Source of the DNA: Azospirillum sp. TSO22-1
GTDB lineage: Bacteria; Pseudomonadota; Alphaproteobacteria; Azospirillales; Azospirillaceae
Assembly (NCBI RefSeq): GCF_003116015.1
Contig: NZ_LGQZ01000079.1
Coordinates: forward strand, 62,001-126,000
Direction of reading: 5' to 3'
Length of the DNA: 64,000 nucleotides
Part shown: piece by piece, positions 25,905 through 34,179 of the stretch
Layout of the letters: the number at the start of each line of letters is the position of its first letter
How positions within the stretch are numbered: the stretch's first letter is position 1
Translations under genes and position numbers: made by a program
The notes under the pieces: model-generated
Database searches by the model: none
What the model was told of the DNA's origin: nothing
The model's input: the letters and a program-made list of their open reading frames with translations, nothing else

Positions 25905-26837
25905 CTACCGCCGCGCCTTCGCCAGCCCGGCGTCGATCCAGGCGTACCACGCCTCCAGCCCCTCCCCGGAGGTGGCGGAGACCGGCAGCACCTCCAGGCT
26001 CGGCTTGATCTGGCGGGCGTAGGCGATCATGCGCTCGACGTCGAAGGTCAGGTGCGGCAGCAGGTCCACCTTGGTGACCAGCAGCAGGTCGGCGGCGGCG
26101 AACATGTTCGGGTACTTGAGCGGCTTGTCCTCGCCCTCGGTCACCGACAGCACCACCACCTTGTGCGCCTCGCCCAGGTCGAAGCCGACCGGGCAGACGA
26201 GGTTGCCGACGTTCTCGATGAACAGCACGCCGTTCTCCGGTGTGCCGAGCCGGCCCAGCGCCTGCGTCACCATCTGGGCGTCGAGGTGGCAGCCCTTGCC
26301 GGTGTTGATCTGGATGGCCGGGGCGCCGGTGGCGCGGATGCGGTCGGCGTCGAAGCTGGTCTGCTGGTCGCCCTCGATCACCGCCACCGGGAAACGGCCC
26401 TTCAGGTCGGTCAGCGTGCGCGCCAGCAGCGTCGTCTTGCCCGACCCGGGGCTGGACATGAGGTTGAGGACGAAGGCCCCCCGGGCGGCGAACAGCTGGC
26501 GGTTCACCGCCGCGAAGCTGTCGTTCTTGGCGAGGATGTCCTGCTCGATCTGCACCAGCCGGGTCTGGCTCATGCCCGGCACCTCGGTGCCCGCCGGGCC
26601 GCGGCCGAGGTCGATCACGCCGTCGTCGTGGTGGTGATGGTGCCCGTGCCCGTGGTGATGATCGTGGTGCTCGTGGTGGCCGTGGCGGATCACCGTGCCG
26701 TCGGGCAGCACGTGCTCGTGGTCGCCATGATCGTGATGATGATGGCCATGGTCATGCCCATGGTCATGATGGTGATCGTGGTGGTGATGGCCCTCGACCT
26801 TCGTCTCGCCGTCGCCGCAACCGCAGACCGTGCACAT
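25905..26837 (-). CDS. hypB: Hydrogenase nickel incorporation GTPase HypB, histidine-rich
   Basis: The protein has 310 residues. It starts [11 protein letters not shown], with the high-affinity CxxCGC metal site. A very histidine-rich stretch spans about residues 17-72, with many [14 protein letters not shown]-type runs, and would store nickel. The GTPase domain has the P-loop SSPGSGKTT, the switch GKGCHLD, and TKVDLLPH. HypB delivers Ni to the large subunit with HypA, with GTP hydrolysis. The start overlaps the hypA stop by one base (TGATG), so translation is likely coupled. Confidence 0.96.
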   Translation of the reverse strand: MCTVCGCGDGETKVEGHHHHDHHHDHGHDHGHHHHDHGDHEHVLPDGTVIRHGHHEHHDHHHGHGHHHHHDDGVIDLGRGPAGTEVPGMSQTRLVQIEQDILAKNDSFAAVNRQLFAARGAFVLNLMSSPGSGKTTLLARTLTDLKGRFPVAVIEGDQQTSFDADRIRATGAPAIQINTGKGCHLDAQMVTQALGRLGTPENGVLFIENVGNLVCPVGFDLGEAHKVVVLSVTEGEDKPLKYPNMFAAADLLLVTKVDLLPHLTFDVERMIAYARQIKPSLEVLPVSATSGEGLEAWYAWIDAGLAKARR

Positions 26838-27178
26838 CACTCGACCTCCAAATCCTTGACGCGCATTTCCTCGCCGCCGGTGACGATCAGCTGGTGGCCG
26901 TCGCAGCGCGGGCACGGGTCGAAGCGCTGCGCCAGCGGCACCGTCGCCTCGCACACCATGCAGAAAGCCTGGCCGGGTGGCCGTTCGATCTCCAGCACCG
27001 CACCTTCCGCCAGCGTGCCGCGGCTGGCCGCGTCGAAGCCGAACTCTAGCGCCTGCGGCTCCACGTGGGAAAGCGTGCCGATGGCCAGACGGATGGTCTT
27101 GACCGTGCGGAAGCCCTGCTGTTCCGCCTGTTCGCGGCACAACTCGATGATGCTCCGACACAGGGCCATCTCGTGCAT
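26837..27178 (-). CDS. hypA: Hydrogenase nickel metallochaperone HypA
   Basis: The protein has 113 residues, the normal family length. It begins [14 protein letters not shown], with the nickel-binding Met-His-Glu. A zinc site is formed by CMVCE and CPRCDG. HypA binds Ni and works with HypB to load the active site. It is the first of the overlapping hypA-hypB pair and lies 10 bases after the unknown gene at 27189-27794. An upstream in-frame ATG would add 13 residues but would move the essential His2, so it is rejected. Confidence 0.96.
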   Translation of the reverse strand: MHEMALCRSIIELCREQAEQQGFRTVKTIRLAIGTLSHVEPQALEFGFDAASRGTLAEGAVLEIERPPGQAFCMVCEATVPLAQRFDPCPRCDGHQLIVTGGEEMRVKDLEVE

Positions 27179-27188
27179 GCGGGCTCCG

Positions 27189-27794
27189 TCAGGCGGGAAG
27201 GGCGGTGTGGGGGACATAGCCGTCGGCCAGCGCCGCGACGGCGGACGGCGGCGTCAGCAGGCGGGCAGTGCCGGACGGGCGCGGCCGGCGCTCGCCGTAA
27301 CCGCCGGGCGTCCAGGCGTGCAGCGCGCCGCCGTGCAGCAGCCACGCGGTGTCCGGCGCCCCGGGCAGCGCGACCATCGCGCCGTCGGGCAGGGTATCGA
27401 GGGCGGCGGCGTGTTCGGCGAGGCGTTCGGCGTGCAGGCGGGCGTCCAGCTCGGGAGCGCGCGGCGGGGCGGGCAGGCCGTTGCCGTGCGCCCAGTGGCG
27501 GCGGAAGCGCTCGAAGTCGGCGCGGCGGCACAGCGCGCAGGGGCGGTGCCCGGCGGCGAACGCCGTCGCCTCGTCGAGGAAGAACAGCTGCGTATACAGC
27601 CCCGGCCCGGACAGCGGCAGCGGCGTGGCGCGCGGGTAGTCGAGGCGGCAGCAGATCCAGGCGCGCACGCCCCAGCGCCGCGCGCCGATGCGGTCGGAGC
27701 GCCCCGTCAGGCAGCCGCGGTTGCCCAGGAAGGCCCCGCGCGCGGGCGTCGCGATGAAGGCGCCGAACGGGGTGACGCGGTTGTTGCGGGGCAT
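27189..27794 (-). CDS. Conserved protein of unknown function in the hydrogenase cluster
   Basis: The protein has 201 residues and no signal peptide. Recognisable conserved words are TPFGAFIATPARGAFLGNRG, WICCRLDY, LFFLDEATAFAAGHRPCALC and RRADFERFRRHW. The cysteines in WICC and CALC could bind a metal. I recall similar proteins as hypothetical proteins in diverse bacteria, outside hydrogenase clusters too, so no function is proposed. It sits 5 bases after hupK and 10 before hypA in one transcriptional direction, which suggests co-expression with maturation genes. A promoter-independent passenger is also possible. Confidence 0.72.
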   Translation of the reverse strand: MPRNNRVTPFGAFIATPARGAFLGNRGCLTGRSDRIGARRWGVRAWICCRLDYPRATPLPLSGPGLYTQLFFLDEATAFAAGHRPCALCRRADFERFRRHWAHGNGLPAPPRAPELDARLHAERLAEHAAALDTLPDGAMVALPGAPDTAWLLHGGALHAWTPGGYGERRPRPSGTARLLTPPSAVAALADGYVPHTALPA

Positions 27795-27799
27795 GCCGG

Positions 27800-28957
27800 T
27801 CAGCCCTCCCGCCCGATGTCGATGGCGAAGGCCACGCACGGGTCGAGCGCGGCCACCAGCAGCCCGGCGCGCTCCGGCAGATCGGCGTCGGCGGGCGCAC
27901 CGGCGAGGCCGCGCGCGAGCGGGCCGTCGGGGTGGAAGTTCCACTCGGTGGGCGCCACGGTGCGGTAATCGGCGATGCGCCCCTGCTCCAGCCGCACCCA
28001 GTGCGCCAGCCGGCCGCGCGCCGTCTCCACCACGCCGGCGCCTTCGCCGGGCGGGGTGCGCTCGACGCCGGGGCCGGCGGGCGGCACCTCCTCGGCCAGT
28101 TCGGCGATGCGGGCGGGGAGCCCGGCCAGCTCGGCCAGCCGCGCGACGGCGTGAGCGGCGAGGCCGGGACCGAAGCGTTCCAGGATCTCGGCCACCGGCG
28201 GCCGGTCGGCGATGCGGGCAAGCGGGCCGGTGTAGGCCGGCGCGCCGTCGTCGTGCGGGCGGGCGCCGAAAGCGGGATCGGCGGCGAGGCGGCGGGCGAA
28301 CCAGTCCGCCGGCCGGTCGGCCAGCGGGGCGACGGCGCAGGCGCCGAAGCCCGGCGCGCCGAGCGCGCGGCGCAGCAGCCGGGCGGCCGGCGTCAGGCCC
28401 TGCTCGGCCCAGGCGGCGAGGCCGTCGATCTCCACCGGGAAGGGCACGCCGCCCAGCACCGTCTGCGCGACATGGGCGTCCAGCCGGGCGGCGGCGACGG
28501 CCAGGGCTTCGCGGTTCGGCTGCAGGGCGCCGCCGCCGGGGCGCAGGTGGTCGCGCGCCGGGTAGAGCGCCGGCAGGATGCCCGCGGTCACCGCGCGCAG
28601 GGTGGCGAGGTGCTGGGTGTCCGGCGGCTCGCCCAGGCGGTGCGGGCCGTCCATGAAGACGTTCCAGGCGTGGCTGGCCAGGGTCTCGGCCAGTACCAGC
28701 AGGCTGCGCGCCGTGCGGTGCGCCGGGGCCGGTTCGAGGCCGAGCGCCGCCTCGCACGCCGACAGCGCCGCCACCCCCTGCGCCATGCCGCACACGCTGA
28801 ACAGCAGCGGCATCAGGCGCAGCGCTTCGGCCACGGTCTTGCCGCGCAGCGCGGCGGCGACGTCGGTGGGGCGGTGCACGGCGACGTGCGCGGCGCGGAC
28901 CGTGCCGCCGGAGACCGTCAGGCGGACGGCGACGCTGCCTTCGAGCCCGCCGCTCAT
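27800..28957 (-). CDS. hupK: Hydrogenase assembly protein HupK
   Basis: The protein has 385 residues, resembling a degenerate [NiFe]-hydrogenase large subunit. The N-terminal cysteine motif of true large subunits is reduced to LFSVCGMAQGVAALSACEAA. The C-terminal motif is DPCVAFAIDIGREG, which keeps one cysteine and has no cleavable peptide. HYPDG-like WNFHPDGPLARGL is also large-subunit derived. HupK is thought to be a scaffold in Fe(CN)2CO cofactor assembly in proteobacteria with aerobic hydrogenases. The start overlaps the hupJ stop by 4 bases (ATGA). Confidence 0.88.
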   Translation of the reverse strand: MSGGLEGSVAVRLTVSGGTVRAAHVAVHRPTDVAAALRGKTVAEALRLMPLLFSVCGMAQGVAALSACEAALGLEPAPAHRTARSLLVLAETLASHAWNVFMDGPHRLGEPPDTQHLATLRAVTAGILPALYPARDHLRPGGGALQPNREALAVAAARLDAHVAQTVLGGVPFPVEIDGLAAWAEQGLTPAARLLRRALGAPGFGACAVAPLADRPADWFARRLAADPAFGARPHDDGAPAYTGPLARIADRPPVAEILERFGPGLAAHAVARLAELAGLPARIAELAEEVPPAGPGVERTPPGEGAGVVETARGRLAHWVRLEQGRIADYRTVAPTEWNFHPDGPLARGLAGAPADADLPERAGLLVAALDPCVAFAIDIGREG

Positions 28958-29676
28958 CCCCGTCCGCCGAACAGCGCGCGGCGCGAGCGCGGCGGCTTCG
29001 CCGGCTTGGCGCCGACCGGCGGCGGGGTGGGGGGCAGGGTGGGTTCCGGAATCTCCGGCGGCTCGTCGGGCGCCTTCGGCACCAGCAGCGCGTCGAGGGC
29101 GGCGTGCGCGGCCTCGCGGGCGTCGTCCTGGCCGCGCAGCACGGTCATGTCGGACACCGCGGAAATGACCGCCAGCGTGCCGAGCGCGCCGACGCGCGCC
29201 GCCTTGAAGGCGAAGGCGCCGGCCGGCAGGGTCTCCACCGTCCGATCGCCGTCGCTCAGCGCCATCCAGCGCGCCGGGTCGTGCGGGATCAGCACGGCGT
29301 TCAGCGTCCACGGCGCGATCAGCACGCCGAGCCAGGCGAAGCCCCCATCGGACAGATCGATGTCATGGAAGCCGACGGCCTCGACCTCCAAAGCGGTGTT
29401 GCAGACCGACAGGCCCTTCATGTCGGTGTCGGCGACGACGCGGTGGGCGGCGACCAGCGCGTCGACGCGTTCCCGCATCGGGTCGGCGCCGGGCGTGGCG
29501 GGGAAGAAGCCGTGCTGCGGCCCGCCGCAGCCGGGGCAGCGCCAGTGCGCCGGCAGCCGGCCGAAGCTGACGCCGGGCGGCACCTCGCGCAGAAGGTCGC
29601 CCTTGCGCCCGTCGTAGGCGGTGCCGCAGGCGCCGCAGCGCAGCGTCTCGTCGAGGGCGAAGCCGGCGCTGGTCAT
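28954..29676 (-). CDS. hupJ: Rubredoxin-HupJ/HybE fusion, hydrogenase assembly chaperone
   Basis: The protein has 240 residues. Residues 10-55 are a rubredoxin-type domain with two metal pairs (CGACG and CPGCGG). Residues 65-190 are a HupJ/HybE chaperone domain (GGFAWLGVLIAPWTLNAVLI, MALSDGDR, FAFKAARVG). A proline-rich linker and the end SRRALFGGRG close the protein. In Rhizobium these functions are separate proteins, HupI (rubredoxin) and HupJ. HybE-type proteins chaperone the hydrogenase and its Tat export. Overlaps both neighbours by 4 bases. Confidence 0.88.
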   Translation of the reverse strand: MTSAGFALDETLRCGACGTAYDGRKGDLLREVPPGVSFGRLPAHWRCPGCGGPQHGFFPATPGADPMRERVDALVAAHRVVADTDMKGLSVCNTALEVEAVGFHDIDLSDGGFAWLGVLIAPWTLNAVLIPHDPARWMALSDGDRTVETLPAGAFAFKAARVGALGTLAVISAVSDMTVLRGQDDAREAAHAALDALLVPKAPDEPPEIPEPTLPPTPPPVGAKPAKPPRSRRALFGGRG

Positions 29677-29951
29677 GGGGTAGCCTCGCGGGCGGCGATC
29701 AGGTCGGCGAACAGGTGGTCGGTGTTCTCGCCGCGCGCCGACAGCAGGATGGCGTCGAGCGCGTCGTTGAGCGGCGCGACCTCATCCTCCTCCAACTCGC
29801 GCACGGCGTTGCTCAGGTGCACCAGCACCCAGCCACCGGCCGGCACCTCGCCGACCAGCAGCAGGTTGACCATGCGCTCCTCGCCCCGCCCGGCGCAGCG
29901 GGCGAGGATTCCGTCGGTCTCCAGGACCTGCATGGGGATGCCGAGACACAT
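29673..29951 (-). CDS. hupF: HypC-family hydrogenase chaperone HupF (HybG-like)
   Basis: The protein has 92 residues. It begins MCLGIPMQVLE, with the conserved Cys2, and contains RMVNLLLVGEVPAGGWVLVH. It is slightly longer than HypC (77 residues), with an acidic C-terminal tail as in HupF. It probably binds and protects the large-subunit precursor. It overlaps hupJ by 4 bases. The gene upstream is a chemotaxis receptor, not hupD, so the hydrogenase gene order is interrupted here. Confidence 0.9.
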   Translation of the reverse strand: MCLGIPMQVLETDGILARCAGRGEERMVNLLLVGEVPAGGWVLVHLSNAVRELEEDEVAPLNDALDAILLSARGENTDHLFADLIAAREATP

Positions 29952-30033
29952 CGTTGGTCGTTCCGGGATGGTGTGGGAAAGCCTCGGGTTTGCGGCGGTC
30001 CGCCGCATTGATGTGGGTCAACGGTGGCGGGGC

Positions 30034-31710
30034 TTAAGCCCGCCGCACGATGTGCAGGAAGCCGGACACCTCGTTGCTCAGCTTCTGGCTCTCCCCCAGC
30101 AGCGCCTGCGCGGCGCCGAGCAGTTCCTCGGCGTTGGCGCCGGTTTCCTGCGCCTGGCGGGAGACGCCGTCGATGCTGCCGGTCACCGCGCGGGTGCCGC
30201 TGGACGCCTGCTGGACGTTGCGGGCGATCTCGTTGGTGGCGGCGCCCTGCTGCTCCACCGCGGCGGCGACCGTCGTGGTGATTTCGCTGATGCGGCGGAT
30301 CGTGTCGACGATGCCGGAGATGGCGCCGACCGCGCGCTGCGTCTCGCCCTGGATGGCGCCGACCTGGGCCTGGATGTCCTCGGTGGCCTTGGCGGTCTGG
30401 TTGGCGAGGTTCTTCACCTCCGAGGCGACGACCGCGAAGCCCTTGCCGGCCTCGCCCGCCCGCGCCGCCTCGATGGTGGCGTTCAGCGCCAGCAGGTTGG
30501 TCTGGCTGGCGATCGAGTTGATCAGGCTCACCACCTCGCCGATGCGGTTGGCGGCGTCGGCGAGGCCCTGCACGGTCTCGTTGGTGGTCTGCGCCTCGCC
30601 GACCGCGCGGTCGGCGACCGAGCTGGCCTCGCCGACGTGGCGGCTGATCTCGCCGATGGAGGCGGTCAGCTCCTCGGCCGCCGCGGCGACCGTCTCGACG
30701 TTGGCGGAGGCGAGCTGCGAGGCCGACGACACGGTGCCGACCGCCGCCTGCGTCTCCTCGGCGGAGCGCGACAGGCGCTCGGCGTTGCCGCGCATGCGGG
30801 TGGCGCTGTCGGACACCGCCCGCACCACCACGTCGATGCTGCCGGCGAAGCTCTGGGTGGCGCGGTCGATCTCGGCGCGGCGGCGGGCCTGCTCGGCCTC
30901 GGCCTCGCGCTGGCGGCGCTCGGCCTCCTCGGCCTGCTGGAGCGAGTCCTTGAAGCCGGACACCGTGCGGGCCATCACGCCGATCTCGTCGCCGCGCTCG
31001 GTGTCGGTGACGGTGGCGGCGTAGTCCCGGCGGCCCAGCGCGCCCATCACGTCGGACAGCCGGTGCACCGCGTCCATCTGCCGGCGGACGTACAGGTAGG
31101 TCAGCGCGCACAGCGCGACGCCGATGAGCAGCGCCACGCCGGCGATGCGCCAGCCGAGCGCGCCGACCATGGCGTAGAAGTCGGACGACTTCATGCCCAC
31201 CGCGATGGCGCCCAGCGCCTTGCCCTGGGCGTCCCTCAGCGGTTCGTAGGAAACCAGATACTTGGTGCCGAGCACGTCCGATTCGCCGAGGAACGGCACG
31301 CCGCGCTGCATCACCTGGTCGTGGATCGCCGGCAGCATCTTGGTTCCCAGCGCGCGGGAGCCGTCGGCGGCGAACACCGTGGTGGCGATGCGGCTGTCGC
31401 CGCGGAAGATGGTGGAGGTGATGCCGAGGATGCGCTTCAGGCTGTCCACCAGCCCGAAATTGCCGTCCAGCGTGCGGCCGCCGACGCTCAGCTTGCCGTC
31501 GACCAGCGCGTACGGTTCGTTCTTCGGGTTCAGAAGTTCGAGGGCGACCTTCATGTTCATGTCCTGCCGCTCGATCTCCTGCTGCTTGAGCTGGCTGGAG
31601 ACGAAGTACAGGGCGATGAAGACGATGGCGGCGCAGCTGATGAGCGTGCCGACGATGTTCAGGGCGACCAGCTTCTGCGCGAGGGTCAGCCGGTTGAGAA
31701 GGCGAGCCAT
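30034..31710 (-). CDS. Methyl-accepting chemotaxis protein embedded in the hydrogenase cluster
   Basis: The protein has 558 residues. Transmembrane segments lie at about 18-38 and 186-205. Between them is a periplasmic single-Cache-type sensor ([40 protein letters not shown]). HAMP follows at about 207-260, then a signalling domain with the invariant hairpin tip [20 protein letters not shown]. The tip and coiled coil are complete, so it should couple to CheA/CheW. There is no C-terminal receptor-methylation pentapeptide. It lies between hupD and hupF in the same orientation, so expression may be tied to hydrogenase; the signal sensed is unknown. Confidence 0.93.
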   Translation of the reverse strand: MARLLNRLTLAQKLVALNIVGTLISCAAIVFIALYFVSSQLKQQEIERQDMNMKVALELLNPKNEPYALVDGKLSVGGRTLDGNFGLVDSLKRILGITSTIFRGDSRIATTVFAADGSRALGTKMLPAIHDQVMQRGVPFLGESDVLGTKYLVSYEPLRDAQGKALGAIAVGMKSSDFYAMVGALGWRIAGVALLIGVALCALTYLYVRRQMDAVHRLSDVMGALGRRDYAATVTDTERGDEIGVMARTVSGFKDSLQQAEEAERRQREAEAEQARRRAEIDRATQSFAGSIDVVVRAVSDSATRMRGNAERLSRSAEETQAAVGTVSSASQLASANVETVAAAAEELTASIGEISRHVGEASSVADRAVGEAQTTNETVQGLADAANRIGEVVSLINSIASQTNLLALNATIEAARAGEAGKGFAVVASEVKNLANQTAKATEDIQAQVGAIQGETQRAVGAISGIVDTIRRISEITTTVAAAVEQQGAATNEIARNVQQASSGTRAVTGSIDGVSRQAQETGANAEELLGAAQALLGESQKLSNEVSGFLHIVRRA

Positions 31711-31826
31711 GCGAAACTCCCGATGGATGCGCTGGTGCTACCAGACGTTTTTCTGCTTGGGGCGGGAGTATCTCTTGAATTGGTAAGGGAAAGGTTTCCG
31801 CGCCTGACGCTTGCGGTCGCAGACTT

Positions 31827-32309
31827 TCAGCGGGGCGCCGGTTCGACGCCGAGGGCGCGCAGCTCGTCCAGCACCATCCGCACCAGGTCCGGCACCTTGG
31901 CGGCGACTTCCGGCGTGAGGTCGAGGGTGATCCGCATGCCGGCCGGGACGCAGCCGATGACGACGGTGCTCTCCGGCCCCTCGCCCTGCAGGCGCAGCGT
32001 GGCCAGCAGGTCGGACAGGCCGACCTGGTGCGGCGACAGCTTTCCCTTGAAGAAGGCGGGCACCGCGTCGCCCTCCAGGCGGACCAGCGTGGTGGGCGGC
32101 GCGCCGGTCTTCACCGCGTCCACCACGACCATGTGCCGGTGGCTGGCGATGATGTCCAGCATGTCCATGCCGCAGGTGCCGCCGTCTACCAGCGACACAT
32201 GATCCGGGAAGGTCCAGCCCTGTTCTAGGGCCTCCACCACCCGCACGCCGATGCCTTCGTCCTGCATCAGGATGTTGCCGAGACCGAGGACGAGGATGGG
32301 GGAGTTCAT
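31827..32309 (-). CDS. hupD: Hydrogenase maturation endopeptidase HupD (HyaD/HybD family)
   Basis: The protein has 160 residues. It begins ILVLGLGNILMQDEGIGVRV, with the nickel-ligand Glu/Asp of the M52 family. The conserved DGGTCGMDML and the HxVGLSD-type HQVGLSDLLATLRL are present. The enzyme cleaves the C-terminal peptide of the large subunit after Ni insertion. The expected cut is after His552 of the product of 32459-34162. A palindromic repeat separates the two genes. Confidence 0.94.
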   Translation of the reverse strand: MNSPILVLGLGNILMQDEGIGVRVVEALEQGWTFPDHVSLVDGGTCGMDMLDIIASHRHMVVVDAVKTGAPPTTLVRLEGDAVPAFFKGKLSPHQVGLSDLLATLRLQGEGPESTVVIGCVPAGMRITLDLTPEVAAKVPDLVRMVLDELRALGVEPAPR

Positions 32310-32344
32310 AAGGGTCCGTTAGCTTGGAAGCGTGCCTGTACGAG

Positions 32345-32442
32345 CCCCCACCCTGACCCTCCCCCGCTGGGCGGGGGAGGGGATTGAGGGATGGCGGCGG
32401 AACTCCCTCCCCCGCCCAGCGGGGGAGGGTTTGGGGTGGGGG
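32345..32442. repeat. Double-hairpin palindromic repeat between hupD and the large-subunit gene
   Basis: The element is bounded by CCCCCACCCTGACC and GGGTTTGGGGTGGGGG. It holds two hairpins: CCCTCCCCCGC-TGG-GCGGGGGAGGG and CCCTCCCCCGC-CCA-GCGGGGGAGGG. The spacer between them differs from the hypF copy. In mRNA it could slow 3' exonuclease or attenuate reading from the structural genes into hupD. Confidence 0.85.
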
Positions 32443-32458
32443 TAGAGCCTTCCCGTCC

Positions 32459-34162
32459 TTAGGCCACCTTGACCTGATAGGTCGACTTGCTCTCCGTGTC
32501 GGTCAGGTGCACGGCGCAGGCGAGGCACGGATCGAAGGAGTGCATGGTGCGGATGACCTCCAGCGGCTGCTCGGCGTCGGCGACCGGGCTGTCCATCAGC
32601 GCCGCCTCGTAGGCGCTGAGGTTGCCCTTCTCGTCGCGCGGGCCGGCGTTCCAGGTGGTCGGCACCACGGCCTGGTAGTTCTCGATCTTGCCGTTCTTGA
32701 TCACCGCCCAGTGCGAGAGCATGCCGCGCGGCGCCTCGTGCACGCCGTAGCCGCGGATCTCCTCTTTCGGAAAGACCGGCTTGTTGAAGGTGGTGGTGTC
32801 GCCCTTGCCGATGTTCTCCATCAGCAAGTTCCACTGGTTCGACAGCTCCTCGTGCAGCACTACGCAGCGCACCGCGCGCGCGGCGTGGCGGCCGATGGTG
32901 GAGTGCAGCGCGTCCGCGCCGACCTTCGCGCCGGCGATCGCCGACACGGTGTTCAGCACCTCGCCCACCCAGAACTTCGTGCGGGCGTGGCCGGCGGCGT
33001 ACATGGCCAGCACGTTGGCCAGCGGGCCGACCTGGGCGCGCTTGTCGTAGAAGGTCGGCGTCTTGATCCAGCTGTACTTGCCGTCGTCCTGCCAGTCGGT
33101 GTACTGCGGCTTGGTCTCGCCCTTGTAGGGGTGGAGCGGGCCCGAACCCGTCTCGTACCACGAGTGCTTGGTGCTCTCCTTGACGCCCTGCTCGAAGTAG
33201 GGGTCGGAGAAGCTGGTGATCGGCTTGAAGGTCGCGAAGTCGGCGTTCTCGATGTAGCCGCCGGGCAGCGCGAACTTGGTCCCCTTGGTGTCGATCGGCA
33301 TGTCGGGGGTGGTCAGGTAGTTGACCACGCCGCGGCCGATCGCCGTCCAGTCGGCGTAGAGCGCGCCCACCGCGCAGACGTCGGGGATGTAGACCTTGGT
33401 GATGAAGTCGCCGACCTCGCCGATCAGCGTCTTGATATACATCAGCTTCTCCAGCGTCAACGTGGACTGGCTGTCGAAGTTGATGGGGTTGGTGACGCCG
33501 CCGACCGCGACGTTCTGGATGTGCGGCGTCTTCGAGCCGAGGATCGCCACCACCTTGTTGATGCGCCGCTGGTAGTCGAGCGCCTGCAGGTAGTGGGTGG
33601 CGGCCATCAGGTTGGCCTCCGGCGGCAGCTTCATCGCCGGGTGGCCCCAGTAGCCGGAGCCGAAGATGCCCAACTGGCCGGAGTTGACGAACGCCGCCAG
33701 ACGCTTCTGCGCGGTGGCGAAGTCGGCGACCGAGTTGTTCGGCCAGTCGGACAGCGACTGCGCCAGCTTGGCGGTGGCCGCCGGGTCGGCCTTGAGGGCC
33801 GAGACGATGTCCACGAAGTCCAGCGCCGACAGGTGGTAGAAGTGCACGATGTGGTCGTGCACCGCATGGGCGCCCTGGATCATGTTGCGGATGTACTGCG
33901 CGTTCAGCGGGATCTCCAGCTTCAGCGCGTTCTCGACGGTGCGCACCGAGGTGATCGCGTGCGAGGTGGTGCAGACGCCGCAGATGCGCTGGGTGAACAC
34001 CCAGGCGTCGCGCGGGTCCTTGCCCTGCAGGATCAGCTCGATGCCGCGCCACATCTGGCCGGACGCCCAGGCCTTGGTCACCTTGCCGCCATCGACTTCG
34101 CAATCGACCCGCAGATGGCCTTCGATGCGGGTGATCGGGTCCACGGTAATTCGCTGAGCCAC
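32459..34162 (-). CDS. [NiFe]-hydrogenase large subunit (HybC/HupL type)
   Basis: The protein has 567 residues. The nickel-iron site ligands are Cys61 and Cys64 (RICGVC) and Cys546 and Cys549 (DPCLACAVH). The C-terminal extension after His552 is 15 residues (LTDTESKSTYQVKVA) and should be removed by HupD. RIEGHLRVD near the N-terminus and the many conserved histidines are intact. The preceding HybA and HybB genes place it with the group 1c, hydrogenase-2-like enzymes, which exchange electrons with the quinone pool. It has no signal of its own and would be exported with the Tat-bearing small subunit. Both hup and hyb names are used for relatives, so no symbol is assigned. Confidence 0.95.
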   Translation of the reverse strand: MAQRITVDPITRIEGHLRVDCEVDGGKVTKAWASGQMWRGIELILQGKDPRDAWVFTQRICGVCTTSHAITSVRTVENALKLEIPLNAQYIRNMIQGAHAVHDHIVHFYHLSALDFVDIVSALKADPAATAKLAQSLSDWPNNSVADFATAQKRLAAFVNSGQLGIFGSGYWGHPAMKLPPEANLMAATHYLQALDYQRRINKVVAILGSKTPHIQNVAVGGVTNPINFDSQSTLTLEKLMYIKTLIGEVGDFITKVYIPDVCAVGALYADWTAIGRGVVNYLTTPDMPIDTKGTKFALPGGYIENADFATFKPITSFSDPYFEQGVKESTKHSWYETGSGPLHPYKGETKPQYTDWQDDGKYSWIKTPTFYDKRAQVGPLANVLAMYAAGHARTKFWVGEVLNTVSAIAGAKVGADALHSTIGRHAARAVRCVVLHEELSNQWNLLMENIGKGDTTTFNKPVFPKEEIRGYGVHEAPRGMLSHWAVIKNGKIENYQAVVPTTWNAGPRDEKGNLSAYEAALMDSPVADAEQPLEVIRTMHSFDPCLACAVHLTDTESKSTYQVKVA

Positions 34163-34179
34163 GGTACGTTCCTCCTAAA

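Noticed and set aside
26620-26840. CRISPR-like short repeats of GATGGTCATGCCC type
   Set aside because: They are histidine codons of the HypB metal-binding stretch (HHDHGHDH).
27800-28957. Second hydrogenase large subunit
   Set aside because: The four nickel-ligand cysteines are not present, and the length and end match HupK.
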